NCBI GenBank assembly: GCA_002270465.1
Contig: NQOF01000007.1
Location: forward strand, 62,001-126,000
Direction of reading: 5' to 3'
DNA: 64,000 bases
DNA from: Blautia hominis
GTDB taxonomy: Bacteria; Bacillota; Clostridia; Lachnospirales; Lachnospiraceae
Positions 62,557 to 64,000 of the stretch are shown in pieces. Below the pieces are notes generated by a model, which was given only the letters and a program-made list of their open reading frames with translations, did no database searches and had not been told where the DNA came from. A program made the position numbers and the translations under genes. Each line of letters opens with the position of its first letter. Positions within the stretch are counted from its first letter, which is position 1.

Positions 62557-63924
62557 CTAACTCATTTTTGTTAAAATTTCTTTTGGCTTCAGGGACATCA
62601 CTTTAAAGCTGGATAACACCACGGCTGCCGTCACAGCCACTCCCTGTCCCAATAACAGAATCAGTGCCAGACTGCCATCAAACTGTAGATATTGTTTTAC
62701 CTCAGTTCCTTTTGCAAATCCAGTTTCAATAGCACCTATATCAATGCTTGTTTTCAATAGCCCCCCAAACACCATGTTATCAATGCCATCCGCTGTCAAA
62801 TAGGACAGGACTGCTGAACACAGGAATGCTGCCAGAAAGACACCCAACACCTCTGCCACAAACTGTCCGGCTATCTCCTTTTTTGTCTTGCCTATTGCCA
62901 GCAGGATTCCTGCCTCATGCACCCGTCCCCGAATACGCATGGTAAGGATCAGGATCAGCACGGCCATACTCGCCGCAGAAGCACATACGATCAAAATTTT
63001 AATCAGATGTTGGATTGCACCGAGGCTGCCTGCTATCTCCTTATACTGAAAATCATTCTCCCGGAGGGCAAAATCTCCCCAGTCAATGGTTTCCATCTTT
63101 TCTACTTTACTTATAATTTCCTTTAACAAGAGCGGGTCTGAGACATAGAAATTCACTTCTCCTTTGTACTCTCCCTCCTTCTGCTCATTCAGTTCCACTA
63201 AAAAATTGTGGTCAGAGAATATCAGGTTTTCTTTGCGCCCCGGTGTGGGGGTACCAGCCTCCCCCGGCTGTCCTGTCTTATCTTTATAAATACCGACAAT
63301 CTCAGCTTCTGAAAATGCATTCTTTATCGGAATCGAATCCTGGTACTCCCCGTCAGCCTTATTAAGACCCGCATGGGTGAATTTCACACGATCACCAACT
63401 TTTAACTGGTTAGCCAAAGCAAGCTCTTCACTTATCAGTATTTTATTCTTATCCTTTTTTGTAAGGTGGCGTCCTTCTATAAGTTCCAGCTTATTTTCTA
63501 TAAACTGGTCTGCCAGAGAAGTATAATTCATAGCAGCTACTTTCCCCATATTGCTCCCATCATTGAAACCTTCACCCGGGATAAAGTCCAATGCGTCACT
63601 TTTTGCATAGCCATAATTTAATGCGTTGCAATATTTTATGTTCCCTCCTTCCATTATTTCCCTGATATTGTCATCTGTAATAGCTGAAGTTCCCCCCTCA
63701 CTGCGAATCATCTTACCATCTTCTAAATCAAAACCAGATGCAGGACGCAGATAGAATGCCCCTCCAATGGATGTCCGCAGTTCCTTTGCCGCAGTATCGG
63801 CTGCCGCCAGTATCGAAAAGCAGATAAGCAGAAATGCCGATATCAGGCAAAATAGTGTAAACAAGGTGACAGTCTGTCCTTTTTTTCTTTTCATATAGAG
63901 CAATGACCGTCTAAATACATTCAT
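62557..63924 (-). CDS. MacB/FtsX-family permease 2
   Basis: This 455-residue permease is like its neighbour: RKKGQTVTLFTLFCLISAF helix, extracellular domain, and EAGILLAIGKTKKEIAGQF before the last helices. The two are distant paralogs and probably form a heterodimer. The ATG follows AAAGGATGG. The remaining 76 bases of the window show only its leader. Confidence 0.9.
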   Translation of the reverse strand: MNVFRRSLLYMKRKKGQTVTLFTLFCLISAFLLICFSILAAADTAAKELRTSIGGAFYLRPASGFDLEDGKMIRSEGGTSAITDDNIREIMEGGNIKYCNALNYGYAKSDALDFIPGEGFNDGSNMGKVAAMNYTSLADQFIENKLELIEGRHLTKKDKNKILISEELALANQLKVGDRVKFTHAGLNKADGEYQDSIPIKNAFSEAEIVGIYKDKTGQPGEAGTPTPGRKENLIFSDHNFLVELNEQKEGEYKGEVNFYVSDPLLLKEIISKVEKMETIDWGDFALRENDFQYKEIAGSLGAIQHLIKILIVCASAASMAVLILILTMRIRGRVHEAGILLAIGKTKKEIAGQFVAEVLGVFLAAFLCSAVLSYLTADGIDNMVFGGLLKTSIDIGAIETGFAKGTEVKQYLQFDGSLALILLLGQGVAVTAAVVLSSFKVMSLKPKEILTKMS

Positions 63925-64000
63925 AATAAAACCATCCTTTCATATGTTCTGAATGCAGTTTTGCTGTATCTGTTTAGGATCATAAACAGTTGTGCTTAAC

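Overview
The window looks like a chromosome segment of an anaerobic gut Firmicute of the Lachnospiraceae type (Blautia-like; inferred). The evidence is moderate GC, strong AGGAGG-type ribosome sites, a rubredoxin, YesM/YesN regulation, a large carbohydrate and polyol gene load, and a 51-residue small ORF of a kind recalled from that family. No tRNA, rRNA, CRISPR array, phage or intact insertion sequence was seen. Most genes lie on the minus strand.

Layout. 0-8.4 kb: rubredoxin, a small membrane protein, an NhaC-type antiporter with histidine ammonia-lyase (hutH), a large BTAD/AAA/TPR regulator and a Crp-like regulator. 8.9-17 kb: a DUF3783-like protein, then a glycan operon (lipoprotein sugar-binding protein, two permeases, GH127-type enzyme, six-hairpin glycosidase) divergent from an AraC regulator. 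17-44 kb: a dispersed myo-inositol region with iolG, two nearly identical iolE genes, iolC, iolD and iolB. It also has a class II aldolase, an iron alcohol dehydrogenase, a second Gfo/Idh dehydrogenase, two OFA transporters and one GPH transporter, two sister LacI regulators, a DeoR regulator and a YesM/YesN system with a lone sugar-binding lipoprotein. A MarR-TauE pair and a broken Rpn-like gene interrupt it. 44-50 kb: a PucR regulator divergent from a split CobW-type GTPase, an MFS carrier and a UroD-type methyltransferase, then a polysaccharide deacetylase. 50-54 kb: PadR-DUF2812 and a CofE-like ligase. 54-60 kb: a compact operon of ferredoxin, Cys-rich unknown protein, TctCBA carboxylate transporter and panB, with IclR. 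60-64 kb: a 51-residue ORF and a MacB/FtsX-type ABC exporter.

How the genes work together. The inositol genes cover oxidation (IolG), dehydration (IolE), ring hydrolysis (IolD), isomerisation (IolB), phosphorylation (IolC) and probable aldol cleavage. No iolA-type semialdehyde dehydrogenase is present. The alcohol dehydrogenase behind iolB suggests that malonate semialdehyde is reduced to 3-hydroxypropionate. Both LacI proteins share a recognition helix, and GCGTGC-type half-sites occur in the iolG, iolC and both lacI promoters.

The most unusual material is non-coding. There are four repeat families. A is a MITE-like element of about 130 bp with inverted ends and 8-bp target duplications at the stop codons of three genes. 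B is a 141-142 bp element with about 9-bp duplications. C is a 181-bp foldback whose 36-nt arms differ between its two copies but stay complementary. D is a palindrome with 45-bp perfect arms that follows C at both loci.
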